Shown: piece after piece, positions 13,569 to 22,037 of the stretch | Position numbering within the stretch: position 1 is the first letter of the stretch | Layout: each line of letters opens with the position of its first letter | Source: an uncultured Woeseiaceae bacterium | Lineage (GTDB): Bacteria > Pseudomonadota > Gammaproteobacteria > Steroidobacterales > Woeseiaceae | Assembly: GCA_945788625.1 (NCBI GenBank) | Contig: CALZMQ010000045.1 | Coordinates: 1-33,797 of the forward strand | Direction: 5' to 3' | Length of the DNA: 33,797 nucleotides | Program-made: the position numbers and the translations under genes | The notes under the pieces: model-generated | Seen by the model: the letters and a program-made list of their open reading frames with translations, nothing else | Database searches by the model: none | What the model was told of the DNA's origin: nothing

Positions 13569-15908
13569 ATGAGCGCAGAATTGGACAAGATTCGAAATAC
13601 GTTCGCCGACCAGCTTGACAGCTTCGATGATCGTCTGGAGTCCAAGGTCGACGATGTGGAAATGCTGGCCGAGATCCAGGAGGGCATCGGCGGCCTGCTC
13701 GCGGGCAACGGTAGCAGCGAGGCCGAGATCCGGCGGATCCTATACGAGCGCTATGAGGCAGGCACGCTGCGCAAGGAGACGTTTCAGCTCGTCAAGTCGA
13801 TGCTGGACCGCTACGTCACCGAAAAAGTGCCGACGAGTCCAAACCCGGAGCCCGTCGTCCCACCCCTGCGTGTTGCCGAGCAGGATTCCATCCTGGGACA
13901 CGGCCTCGACGATGAACGAGAGGGCGACGATGAGTTCGGTACGACGACCGTCATACCCGCTGATTTCCTGCCCGATCGAAGCGCCGAATCGTCAAGCCAG
14001 GTCGGGTCGCTGTTGCGCGATCGCTTCCTGCTGCAGGAGCAAATCTCCGGTGGCAGCATGGGCATTGTCTACAAGGCGCTCGATCGTCGCCTCGCAGAGG
14101 CGGAGTCACCCGAGCCGTGGGTCGCAATCAAGGTGTTGTCGCCGCAATTCGCAGAGAACCGGGACGCGCTGCGTGCGCTGCAACAGGAGGCTACAAAAGG
14201 GCGCTGCCTGCTGCACCCCAATATCGTACGATTCATCGATCTCGATCGCGATGACGACCTCTATTTCCTGATCATGGAATGGCTGGAGGGTCGCACGCTC
14301 GCCGACATTCTCGATACTTCCGCCGCCAAGACCGTCGATCGTGACACGGCATTTCAAATCGTACGCCAGGTCGGCGACGCGCTCGACTACGCGCATCGAT
14401 GTGGCATCGTTCACGCGGACGTCAAGCCGGGCAATATCATGATCATGCCCAATGGCGACGCCAAGCTGTTCGATTTCGGCGTAGCGCGGGTACGGCAGCA
14501 ACAGACCGAAGCGGATTTCGATCCCGGTATTCTCGGTGCAATGACGCCAGCGTATTCAAGCATGCAGGTGCTCACCGGTGAAGAGCCTGCGGCGACCGAC
14601 GATGTGTTTTCCCTGGCCTGCCTGCTGTACCGACTGGTGGCGGGCCACCGTGTATTCGGCCCGCGGAATGCGGCGGAAGCTTCCGAAGAGGGGATGAAAC
14701 CGCAGCGCCCGCAGGGACTCAATGACACGCAATGGCGGGCACTCAAGAAAGCTCTGTCTTACGCGCGTGTGACTCGCTTCAGCTCGGTGAAGCAATTCCT
14801 GGATGCGCTGGATGAATGTGGCGAAGACACGATCAGCTTTGAGGCACCCGAACGTTTCGGCACGGAAAGGGAAAGCGGCAACGGCAAGTGGCTGGTTGTG
14901 GCAATTGCGTTGTTGGGCCTGGCGGGTGCTGCTGCGTATCAATACGGCCTGCTCGATCCGTGGTTGAATGACGGTGACGCTGAGACGCAAATTACACCGG
15001 TCGAGCCATCCCCTGAGCAAGCGCCCCCAGCGGTACAGACCCCACCTGCCGCCGTCGCTGATCAGCTGTTGCCTGTCAATGTCGACGAGGCCACCGAGGA
15101 AACATTTGACCCGGAACCGCTGCAGGAACCGCTGGTGGACTTCTCATTGCTGCCGCCCGCAACGCTGGAACTCGAGATCGCGATGCAAACCGGCGCCGTC
15201 ACCCGTTCGAAGGTCACCTTGCGAGAAGACGATGAGCCTGTCGTAATCGATTTCGTGCGCACCGGGGAACTCGGCATTCCGCTGACCTTGAAGCTCGAGG
15301 AGGTCGGCTTTAGCGGCAACCGGTCGCCATGGGGTTCGAGCCAGTACACATTGTCGGATTCCGGCATCCTGCGCTTCCCGGTCGGGCAGGATCGCAGCCG
15401 CATTACTCTCACGATGAGCTCCGATCCGCTGAGAGAAGCCGACCAGACGTCTACGTTGCGCCTGCGCGAAACGGATTCAGCCGACTCGGAGATCGCGGTA
15501 CTAAACGTTACGCTCGAAGACGACGATCAGCGGGCGTTCGAAGGCAAGCTGCCACGCAATACGATCGCATTTGCCGCCAGCCAGGCGTCCATACGCGAGA
15601 CCGACCCGGCCGTACAGATCGATCTTGTGCGTTTCAATCCGGACGACACGTCAATGCAAATCGGGTATTCGTTCGCCGACATAACTGCTACCGAGGGCGA
15701 GGATTATTTCGCACCGGGCAGCTACTCGATTTCATTCGGACCCGGCCAGAGATCTGCACGACTGCTGATCCCGCTGGTGCAGGATACCCGGGTCGAAGGC
15801 GATGAAGCATTCGTTGTCGAACTCGCGGATTCGGGCGCTCCCGCCGCCATGGACGTGTACCGGCGCATCGTAGTTATGATCCGGGACGACGAGCCACAAA
15901 GCCCCTGA
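13569..15908 (+). CDS. Membrane Ser/Thr protein kinase with Calx-beta-like extracytoplasmic repeats
   Basis: The protein is 779 residues from the ATG (a TTG 9 nt earlier is less likely). Residues 1-90 are a charged helical region, then an acidic linker. The kinase domain covers about 150-415: glycine loop ISGGSMGIVYKA (first glycine replaced by Ser), ATP lysine K188 in VAIK, HADVKPGN (282-289, catalytic D284; HAD instead of HRD, a non-RD type) and DFG (302-304). The usual TPxYxSPE is TPAYSSMQ, so the APE glutamate is missing. One membrane helix (441-460) leads to a Pro-rich stretch and two Calx-beta-like acidic repeats (about 534-655 and 664-775). The domain order suggests a cytoplasmic kinase with an external sensor. 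No phosphatase or forkhead-domain gene is adjacent. Substrate unknown. Confidence 0.85.
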   Translation: MSAELDKIRNTFADQLDSFDDRLESKVDDVEMLAEIQEGIGGLLAGNGSSEAEIRRILYERYEAGTLRKETFQLVKSMLDRYVTEKVPTSPNPEPVVPPLRVAEQDSILGHGLDDEREGDDEFGTTTVIPADFLPDRSAESSSQVGSLLRDRFLLQEQISGGSMGIVYKALDRRLAEAESPEPWVAIKVLSPQFAENRDALRALQQEATKGRCLLHPNIVRFIDLDRDDDLYFLIMEWLEGRTLADILDTSAAKTVDRDTAFQIVRQVGDALDYAHRCGIVHADVKPGNIMIMPNGDAKLFDFGVARVRQQQTEADFDPGILGAMTPAYSSMQVLTGEEPAATDDVFSLACLLYRLVAGHRVFGPRNAAEASEEGMKPQRPQGLNDTQWRALKKALSYARVTRFSSVKQFLDALDECGEDTISFEAPERFGTERESGNGKWLVVAIALLGLAGAAAYQYGLLDPWLNDGDAETQITPVEPSPEQAPPAVQTPPAAVADQLLPVNVDEATEETFDPEPLQEPLVDFSLLPPATLELEIAMQTGAVTRSKVTLREDDEPVVIDFVRTGELGIPLTLKLEEVGFSGNRSPWGSSQYTLSDSGILRFPVGQDRSRITLTMSSDPLREADQTSTLRLRETDSADSEIAVLNVTLEDDDQRAFEGKLPRNTIAFAASQASIRETDPAVQIDLVRFNPDDTSMQIGYSFADITATEGEDYFAPGSYSISFGPGQRSARLLIPLVQDTRVEGDEAFVVELADSGAPAAMDVYRRIVVMIRDDEPQSP

Positions 15909-15929
15909 TTTGCTGCTAGACTGCCGCGC

Positions 15930-17618
15930 ATGAGCGAGAAAGAACTGCGGCGCTATTCCCGCATTGTTGTCGATGGCGTCGAGCAAGCACCGAGCCGTGC
16001 CATGTTGCGTGCGGTTGGATTTTCCGAAGACGATTTCAAGCGGCCACAGGTGGGCATTGCGTCGACATGGAGCATGGTCACGCCCTGCAACATGCACATC
16101 GGCGGTCTTGCTGAAGAAGCCGCAATGGCTGCCGGCGAGGCCGGCGGCAAAGGCGTCGTTTTCAATACGATCAGTGTGTCCGACGGTATCTCGATGGGTA
16201 CTCCCGGCATGCGCTACTCACTGGTGTCTCGCGAGATCATTGCGGATTCGATCGAAGCGGTTGCGGGCGCCGAGGGGTTCGACGGCCTGATCGCGATAGG
16301 CGGTTGCGACAAGAACATGCCGGGTTGCGTCATGGCGTTGGCACGCCTCAACCGACCATCCGTTTTCGTCTATGGCGGAACGATCCGGCCGGGCGCCGAG
16401 CGTCGTGACATCGTTTCCGTTTTCGAGGCGGTTGGTGCCAGGTCCGGCGGCACGATCACGGACGCCGAGTTGCTCGAAGTCGAACGAACGGCGATCCCCG
16501 GTCCGGGCGCCTGCGGGGGCATGTACACGGCCAACACCATGGCTTCGGCCATTGAGGCCCTCGGCATGAGCCTGGCAAACAGCTCCGCACAGGAAGCCGT
16601 GTCGGATCAGAAGATCGATGATTGTCATCGCGCCGGCGAGGCCGTCATGAACCTGATCCGGCAGGACATCAAGCCGCTGGACATCATGACGCGCGACGCG
16701 TTCGAGAATGCCATCGCGGTCGTTATCGCGCTGGCGGGCTCCACGAATGCCGTGTTGCACCTGCTGGCGATGGCACGCGAAGCGAACGTGCCATTGTCGC
16801 TGGATGACTTCACGAAGATCGGGGCACGAGTACCCGTGCTGGCCGACGTCAAACCCAGCGGCGAATACCTGATGTCGGAGTTGATCGAGATCGGCGGCAT
16901 TCAGCCGCTCATGAAGCGCATGCTCGACAAAGGACTGTTGCACGGCGGATGCATGACCGTGACCGGTAAGACCCTTGCCGAGAACCTGGCTGACGTTGCC
17001 GATTATCCACCGGGTCAGAAGATCATCCGGGGTTTCGACGACCCCATCAAAGCAGACAGTCACCTGGCCGTCCTGTACGGCAACGTTGCGCCGGATGGTG
17101 CGGTCGCGAAGATCACCGGCAAGGAGGGGCTGCGTTTCGAGGGAAGCGCGCGCGTATTCCATTCAGAGGAAGAGGCCTTGCAGGCAGTGCTGGACGGTCT
17201 CGTCGTTGCAGGGGACGTCATCGTAATTCGCTATGAAGGGCCACAGGGCGCACCGGGCATGCGCGAGATGCTCAGCCCCACCAGCGCCATCATGGGTAAG
17301 GGGCTGGGGTCTGATGTCGCCCTGATCACCGACGGCCGTTTCTCCGGCGGCAGTCATGGTTTCGTCGTGGGTCACGTTTCGCCGGAAGCGGCTGCAGGCG
17401 GCCCGATTGCCCTCATCGAGGACGGTGACCGCATCCAGATCGATGCGGAAAGCAAAGAGATCAACGTCGCCGTGGCTGACGAGGAACTGGCCAGGCGGCG
17501 GGCGGTATGGAAGCGACCGCCGTCCCCCGTGAAGCGCGGTGTGCTCGCGAAATACCGCAATGAAGTCTCCTCGGCCTCCGAGGGCGCCGTCACGATTCCG
17601 CCATCCTGGGACGAATAG
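15930..17618 (+). CDS. ilvD: Dihydroxy-acid dehydratase
   Basis: The 562-residue enzyme dehydrates 2,3-dihydroxy-isovalerate and 2,3-dihydroxy-3-methylvalerate to the 2-oxo acids of valine and isoleucine synthesis. It is an Fe-S protein of the IlvD/Edd family. The three cluster cysteines are C53 (TPCNMH), C126 (GGCDKNMPGC) and C195 (GACGGMYTAN), the spacing of the 2Fe-2S plant-type and short bacterial forms. The C-terminal motif ITDGRFSGGSHGF is intact. It starts 21 bp after the kinase gene; no other ilv gene is in the window. Confidence 0.96.
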   Translation: MSEKELRRYSRIVVDGVEQAPSRAMLRAVGFSEDDFKRPQVGIASTWSMVTPCNMHIGGLAEEAAMAAGEAGGKGVVFNTISVSDGISMGTPGMRYSLVSREIIADSIEAVAGAEGFDGLIAIGGCDKNMPGCVMALARLNRPSVFVYGGTIRPGAERRDIVSVFEAVGARSGGTITDAELLEVERTAIPGPGACGGMYTANTMASAIEALGMSLANSSAQEAVSDQKIDDCHRAGEAVMNLIRQDIKPLDIMTRDAFENAIAVVIALAGSTNAVLHLLAMAREANVPLSLDDFTKIGARVPVLADVKPSGEYLMSELIEIGGIQPLMKRMLDKGLLHGGCMTVTGKTLAENLADVADYPPGQKIIRGFDDPIKADSHLAVLYGNVAPDGAVAKITGKEGLRFEGSARVFHSEEEALQAVLDGLVVAGDVIVIRYEGPQGAPGMREMLSPTSAIMGKGLGSDVALITDGRFSGGSHGFVVGHVSPEAAAGGPIALIEDGDRIQIDAESKEINVAVADEELARRRAVWKRPPSPVKRGVLAKYRNEVSSASEGAVTIPPSWDE

Positions 17619-17630
17619 GCGTGTCCGGAC

Positions 17631-17659
17631 TTGACGTTTGCTGCAAGGTTCGCTCTACT
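17631..17659 (+). promoter_or_regulatory. Candidate promoter of the lysAC leader
   Basis: TTGACG (17631-17636) and TCTACT (17654-17659) are spaced by 17 bp, giving a start near 17666 and a leader of about 200 nt ahead of lysAC. The match is 5/6 and 4/6 to sigma-70 consensus. A 39-codon open frame begins at ATG 17666 and ends at TAG 17785, but it has no ribosome site and no run of Lys, Met or Thr codons. Confidence 0.4.
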
Positions 17660-17810
17660 TCGACGATGCAATTTTCCGACACCCACGTAATGTGCCGACG
17701 TATCAACCAAGTTGATGCACAAAAACACATAGAATACATGGCGCGCCAGAGGTGCGTGGGTGCGAGTGGCAACTGTACCGGCTAGTTAATAAAGTTCGGA
17801 CATTGTCAGC

Positions 17811-17845
17811 AAACCCGCCGGGATATTCCTTGCGGGTTTTTTTTT
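17811..17845 (+). terminator. Strong terminator hairpin in the lysAC leader (probable attenuator)
   Basis: AAACCCGC (17811-17818) pairs with GCGGGTTT, and the 3' arm runs into nine consecutive T. Only 24 nt separate the T-run from the lysAC ATG, too few for a separate promoter and ribosome site. The hairpin must therefore lie inside the lysAC transcript or overlap its promoter. Confidence 0.85.
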
Positions 17846-17869
17846 GGCAGGGCGTAAGAGAGCGAGTGT

Positions 17870-20512
17870 ATGAGCAAGAACGTTTCCGAAGCCGACTTCG
17901 AAGATAGCGGATTGCTGGGCGCGGCGCCGTCTGTCGCGGAATCGCCCTGGGTCGTCATGAAGTTTGGTGGGACCAGCGTTTCTTCACTGCAGAACTGGGC
18001 CACCATTGCGGAGCTGGTGAAGCGCCGCCTCGATGCAGGGCTGAGGCCGGTTGTGGTGCACTCGGCACTCGAGGGTGTGTCCAATGCGCTTGACGACGTC
18101 CTGGAGGCTGCCGTGGCAGGGGACCCGCTGGACAAACTCACGCTGATTCGCAGGCAGCACATGGAGCTGGCCCAGGAACTGGGCCTCGATGGCGATGCGC
18201 TGCTGGGCAGCACCCTGCATCAGCTCGAGCAGCTCGTCGCCGGCGTGCGCCTCGTCAAGGAAGTCAGCGTGCGTGTGCGAGTGCGCATAATGGCGCTCGG
18301 GGAACTCATGTCGACGCGCCTCGGCGCCGAGTACCTCAGGCTCGCCGGGGTTCCCGTGCAATGGGTTGATGCACGCGACCTCCTGACCAGTCGATCGCGA
18401 CCGGGTCGCCGCACGGCGACTTCCTACCTTTCGGCCACCTGCGACTTCGAGGCCGACGAACACATGCAGGCCACCTTGTCGGACAACGGCAAGGTCATCG
18501 TCACGCAGGGCTTTATCGCCAGGAATTCAGTCGGCGATACGGTGCTGCTGGGCCGTGGCGGTTCGGATACCTCGGCGGCCTATTTCGCAGCCAGGCTGCA
18601 GGCCCGCAGGCTCGAGATATGGACGGACGTGCCCGGGATGTTCACGGCCGATCCGCGTGTCGTGCCATCTGCACGGCTGCTGGTTGCCCTGCATTATGAC
18701 GAGGCCCAGGAACTCGCCTCGGCCGGAAGTTCCGTATTGCACCCACGCTGCCTGTCACCCGTTCGGCAACACAATATTCCCTTGTTCATCCGCAGCACGA
18801 CGGCGCCGGAAATTGCCGGTACTGTGATTTCCTCGGTCACCGAAGAAGTCGAACCGCGAGTCAAGGGTACCTGCATTCGCAACGGCGTAACGCTCGTATC
18901 CATGGACACCGTCGGCATGTGGCACGAGGTCGGATTCCTCGCCAGGGCGTTCGCGGTCTTCAACGACAACGGCGTATCTGTTGACCTGGTGTCAACGTCC
19001 GAGACCAACGTAACGGTGTCGATCGATACGGCGGACGGGATGCTGCCCGACGACGTCGAAGCGGCGTTGATCAGCGAATTGCAAGAACTTTGCCAGGTCC
19101 GCGTCATTTCCAACTGTTCCGCCATCAGCCTCGTCGGCCGCAAGATCCGCACGATTTTGCCGCGCCTCGCGCCCGCCCTGGAGGTGTTTGAAGAAGAACG
19201 CATTCACCTGATGTCGCAGGCAGCCAACGACCTGAATCTCACCTTTGTCGTGGACAAGCAGCAGGGTGCAAGACTGGTTTCCAAGTTGCATGCCTCGGTT
19301 ATCCGCAAGACCGGTGCGTCGAAAGCCTTCGGTGCCAGTTGGGAGCGCCTGTTTGCGGGTGACGAGCCTGCGGCTCGCACGGCCGATACGTGGTGGATGC
19401 AAAGACGCGATGAACTGCTAAAAATGGCGGACGGGCAGTTGAATGCCTACGTTTACGATCGCGCGAGTGTCGAGTCGGCGGCGAAAAGCCTGCTCGATCT
19501 CAAGAGCATCGATCGAATCCTCTATGCTGTGAAGGCGAACTTCAATCCCGAATTGTTGCGCACCCTGGATGCGGCGGGAGTGGATTTCGAGTGCGTGTCT
19601 CCCGGAGAGGTCGAGTGGCTCGAGGAAGTGATCCCGGGCCTCGACCTACGCCGCATTCTTTACACGCCCAATTTCGCGCCGCGCGAGGAGTATGAGTGGG
19701 GGTTGTCGAAAGGGCTGCAGGTGACACTCGACAATCTGTTCCCGCTGCAGTCGTGGCCAGAGCTGTTCCGGGGAGAGAAGATATTCATTCGACTGGACCC
19801 GGGGCAGGGCCGCGGTCATCACGAGCACGTCAAGACGGCGGGCGTACACTCGAAATTCGGCGTACCGCGTTTCGAAGTCGACGAGCTCGTTCGCCTGGTG
19901 GATGCGGTGGGCGCCGAGGTTATCGGTATTCACGCGCACAGCGGCAGCGGTATTCTGGATCCGGACAACTGGCGCCGGGTTGCCGTCGGGCTGGTGCAGA
20001 TCGCGGAGCGATTTCCGTCGGTCGAGACCATCGATCTCGGCGGTGGCCTCGGTGTCGCGGAGAAACCGGGCGATCATCCGTTCGATCTCGCGCGCCTCGA
20101 CAACACGCTTGCCGAAATCCGTGAATCGTACCCACAATACAAATTATGGCTGGAGCCCGGGCGTTTCCTGGTCGCTCGTGCCGGCGTGCTGCTGACGCGA
20201 GTAACGCAGACCAAGGGCAAAGGCGAAATGCGTTATATCGGCGTCGGCACCGGTATGAACTCCTTAATCAGGCCGGCCCTGTACGGTTCCTACCACGAGA
20301 TCGTCAACCTGACGCGGGCCGACGAGACGCCCAGCGAGACCGTGACTATTGTCGGTCCGATCTGCGAGACCGGTGACAGGCTCGGCAGCGACCGCTTGTT
20401 GCCGCCGAGTTCCGAGGGTGATGTAATTCTCGTGGCCAATGCCGGTGCCTACGGCTACGTCATGAGTTCGCACTATAACCGTCGCGAAATTGCCAGGGAG
20501 ATCGTCATATGA
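17870..20512 (+). CDS. lysAC: Bifunctional aspartate kinase/diaminopimelate decarboxylase
   Basis: This 880-residue fusion carries the first and last enzymes of lysine synthesis from aspartate. The aspartokinase half (about 26-480) has VVMKFGGTSVSS (K31), the GRGGSDTSA loop (228-236), WTDVPGMFTADPR, and two ACT-type regulatory segments (about 335-480) that bind feedback inhibitor. The LysA half (about 520-880) is a fold-type III PLP decarboxylase: PLP lysine K555 in YAVKAN, HAHSGSG (688-694), EPGR (762-765), catalytic Cys C832 in GPICETGD, and GAYGYVMSSHYN. Such fusions are known in Xanthomonadaceae. Both active sites look intact. It overlaps the GST-like gene by 4 nt. Confidence 0.95.
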   Translation: MSKNVSEADFEDSGLLGAAPSVAESPWVVMKFGGTSVSSLQNWATIAELVKRRLDAGLRPVVVHSALEGVSNALDDVLEAAVAGDPLDKLTLIRRQHMELAQELGLDGDALLGSTLHQLEQLVAGVRLVKEVSVRVRVRIMALGELMSTRLGAEYLRLAGVPVQWVDARDLLTSRSRPGRRTATSYLSATCDFEADEHMQATLSDNGKVIVTQGFIARNSVGDTVLLGRGGSDTSAAYFAARLQARRLEIWTDVPGMFTADPRVVPSARLLVALHYDEAQELASAGSSVLHPRCLSPVRQHNIPLFIRSTTAPEIAGTVISSVTEEVEPRVKGTCIRNGVTLVSMDTVGMWHEVGFLARAFAVFNDNGVSVDLVSTSETNVTVSIDTADGMLPDDVEAALISELQELCQVRVISNCSAISLVGRKIRTILPRLAPALEVFEEERIHLMSQAANDLNLTFVVDKQQGARLVSKLHASVIRKTGASKAFGASWERLFAGDEPAARTADTWWMQRRDELLKMADGQLNAYVYDRASVESAAKSLLDLKSIDRILYAVKANFNPELLRTLDAAGVDFECVSPGEVEWLEEVIPGLDLRRILYTPNFAPREEYEWGLSKGLQVTLDNLFPLQSWPELFRGEKIFIRLDPGQGRGHHEHVKTAGVHSKFGVPRFEVDELVRLVDAVGAEVIGIHAHSGSGILDPDNWRRVAVGLVQIAERFPSVETIDLGGGLGVAEKPGDHPFDLARLDNTLAEIRESYPQYKLWLEPGRFLVARAGVLLTRVTQTKGKGEMRYIGVGTGMNSLIRPALYGSYHEIVNLTRADETPSETVTIVGPICETGDRLGSDRLLPPSSEGDVILVANAGAYGYVMSSHYNRREIAREIVI

Positions 20513-21102
20513 AGCTTTTTTGGGCGCCGCAGACACGCTCGCAACGTGCGATCTGGATGCTGGAAGAGGCCGGCATCGAGTACGAACTCGAGTTGATCGA
20601 TATTCGCAATCCCGAGCGTCAAGACAGCGACGAGTTTCTCGCGGCGAGTCCGATGGGCAAGGTGCCCGCAATCGTCGACGGAGACGTGGGCATGTCCGAG
20701 TCGGCCGCGATCTGTATTTACGTTGCTGACCGCTACTGCGCCGGTACGCTGGCGCCGGCGTACGACGATCCACTCCGCGGCCAGTTCCTGTACTGGACGA
20801 TGTACACGCCTGCAGTGGTCGAGCCCGCCATGTCGGAGAAGTTCAACAAGGTTGAAGCCAACCGGGTCCGAAGTGGCTGGGGCGATTTCGATCTCATGAT
20901 CGAGACTTTCGACGACGGCCTCGAGGGCAAGGAGTGGATTCTCGGCGACGAATTCAGTGCCGCCGACGTCATGCTCGGGTCGAGTGCCGTGTTCATGCGC
21001 ATGTTCGAGATGCTGCCCGACACCAGGAACATCGGCGCCTATGCCGATCGTTGCATGGCACGCCCGGCGCACCAAAAGGCATCGGAATTATCTAGCGGAT
21101 AA
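20509..21102 (+). CDS. Glutathione S-transferase-family protein
   Basis: The 197-residue protein has a thioredoxin-fold N-terminal domain (about 1-75: KLFWAPQTRSQRAIWMLEEAG, the SPMGKVPAIVDG cis-proline loop, and the glutathione-binding ES motif in MSESAAICIY) and an all-helical C-terminal domain (about 88-190) with the conserved GDEFSAADVMLG N-capping region. Thioether formation or peroxide detoxification would be typical, but the substrate cannot be named. Its ATG overlaps the lysAC stop (ATGA), so translation is coupled. Its 3' end overlaps the opposing gene by 15 bp. Confidence 0.85.
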   Translation: MKLFWAPQTRSQRAIWMLEEAGIEYELELIDIRNPERQDSDEFLAASPMGKVPAIVDGDVGMSESAAICIYVADRYCAGTLAPAYDDPLRGQFLYWTMYTPAVVEPAMSEKFNKVEANRVRSGWGDFDLMIETFDDGLEGKEWILGDEFSAADVMLGSSAVFMRMFEMLPDTRNIGAYADRCMARPAHQKASELSSG

Positions 21103-21579
21103 GGATCGGTTCCAGGCAGGCAGCAGAACCAGATCGGGTTCCGGCTTGTCTTGCGCGAGGTAGGGCAGGCGCACGACCTCGAGGTAGCGAAACTCGCCGC
21201 GTCGTGGCGCGGCGCGGAAATGCAGACCCAGCAGGCCGTCCGAATTTACGCCGAAGAACAATCTCGCCTTGCCGTTATCTGCGAGTGTCAGCAGTGACAG
21301 ATTGCGCAGCTTGCTCAATCGTCCGAGGGCGCCACCGTCTTCGAATTCGAAGTTGTCCATCGGACGGTTCCAGTCATGGGAATAGGGCATCGGTTCGACC
21401 GGGTGGTGCAGGTGCCAGCGAGTCGCGTAGCCAGGCTCCGCCAGCAGTGATTTGAGTGACAGGGTCAATGCGTCCGGGGTATCGTTGCGGCCATCCGGCG
21501 ACCCCGCATCGTCAGCGGAGCTTGCTGCGCCATACAGCATGCTGACAACGAAAAGCACCATCCAGCTGGTTCTGAGCAT
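21088..21579 (-). CDS. Small exported protein of unknown function
   Basis: I do not recognise this gene. From the preferred ATG (21579) the product is 163 residues with a clear signal peptide: short basic start (MLRTSW), hydrophobic core (MVLFVVSMLYGA), and a likely cleavage near AASSA-DD. The mature part is hydrophilic, with WHLHHPVEPMPYSHDW and a basic C-terminal half predicted to be rich in beta strands (LSLLTLADNGKARLFFGVNSDGLLGLHF). An ATG 33 nt upstream is possible but would put a Cys-rich stretch before the signal. No lipobox is seen. It follows hisE on the same strand after 146 bp without an obvious terminator between. Confidence 0.7.
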   Translation of the reverse strand: MLRTSWMVLFVVSMLYGAASSADDAGSPDGRNDTPDALTLSLKSLLAEPGYATRWHLHHPVEPMPYSHDWNRPMDNFEFEDGGALGRLSKLRNLSLLTLADNGKARLFFGVNSDGLLGLHFRAAPRRGEFRYLEVVRLPYLAQDKPEPDLVLLPAWNRSLSAR

Positions 21580-21725
21580 GACCTGACTCCCTGGTCCGTG
21601 GCAGCAATGCATGCGCCGCTCGGGTCATTCCACGGGTTCCGCATTTACGCTGTAACACTGTGACAGAAAAGTCCGTCAGGTTCGTTTATCTGCGTCACGC
21701 AATCGAGGACCAACTGCGTCGGGCG

Positions 21726-22028
21726 TTATGTAAGATTGCTGTGCCGTGACTCCAGCCGCTCGGCAACGTCCTGAAGGCTCAGGCTCTGGTTCGCGAGCAG
21801 TACAATCAGGTGGTAGACGAGGTCGGCCGCTTCGTCGATAGTTTCTTCGCGATCGCCCGATGTTGCGGCCAACGCGAGTTCCACCCCTTCCTCGCCGACT
21901 TTCTGTGCAATACGCCTGATGCCGGCAGCGGCGAGTTTCGCGGTGTAACTCCCGGCGTGCGGACTCCTGATTCGCTCTTGCACGATCGTTTCCAGTTCGC
22001 CGATAAACGCCAGGTTTGCATTACTCAT
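21726..22028 (-). CDS. hisE: Phosphoribosyl-ATP pyrophosphatase (HisE only)
   Basis: The 100-residue protein hydrolyses PR-ATP to PR-AMP, the second step of histidine synthesis. It has the all-alpha MazG-like fold with SYTAKL, KVGEEGVELALAA and DEAADLVYHLIVLL, which carry the Mg-binding acidic residues. In many gammaproteobacteria this activity is the C-terminal half of a HisIE fusion. Here the protein begins where that half would begin, and no HisI (PR-AMP cyclohydrolase) domain is present in the 9-bp gap to hisF or anywhere in the window. It is the last recognised his gene of the operon. Confidence 0.95.
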   Translation of the reverse strand: MSNANLAFIGELETIVQERIRSPHAGSYTAKLAAAGIRRIAQKVGEEGVELALAATSGDREETIDEAADLVYHLIVLLANQSLSLQDVAERLESRHSNLT

Positions 22029-22037
22029 GGTCTCGTC

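Noticed and set aside
12143..13708. 521-codon open frame on the minus strand opposite the FAD oxidase
   Set aside because: It is a GC-rich mirror frame of a well-conserved gene. Its residues show no recognisable motif.
17666..17785. 39-codon leader peptide before lysAC
   Set aside because: No ribosome site and no run of codons for lysine, methionine or threonine. It is kept only as a remark on the leader.
17741..17800. Possible lysine riboswitch upstream of lysAC (CCAGAGGTGCG resembles the start of the L-box)
   Set aside because: Only about 60 nt remain before the terminator, far less than the L-box core needs, and the other conserved segments are absent.
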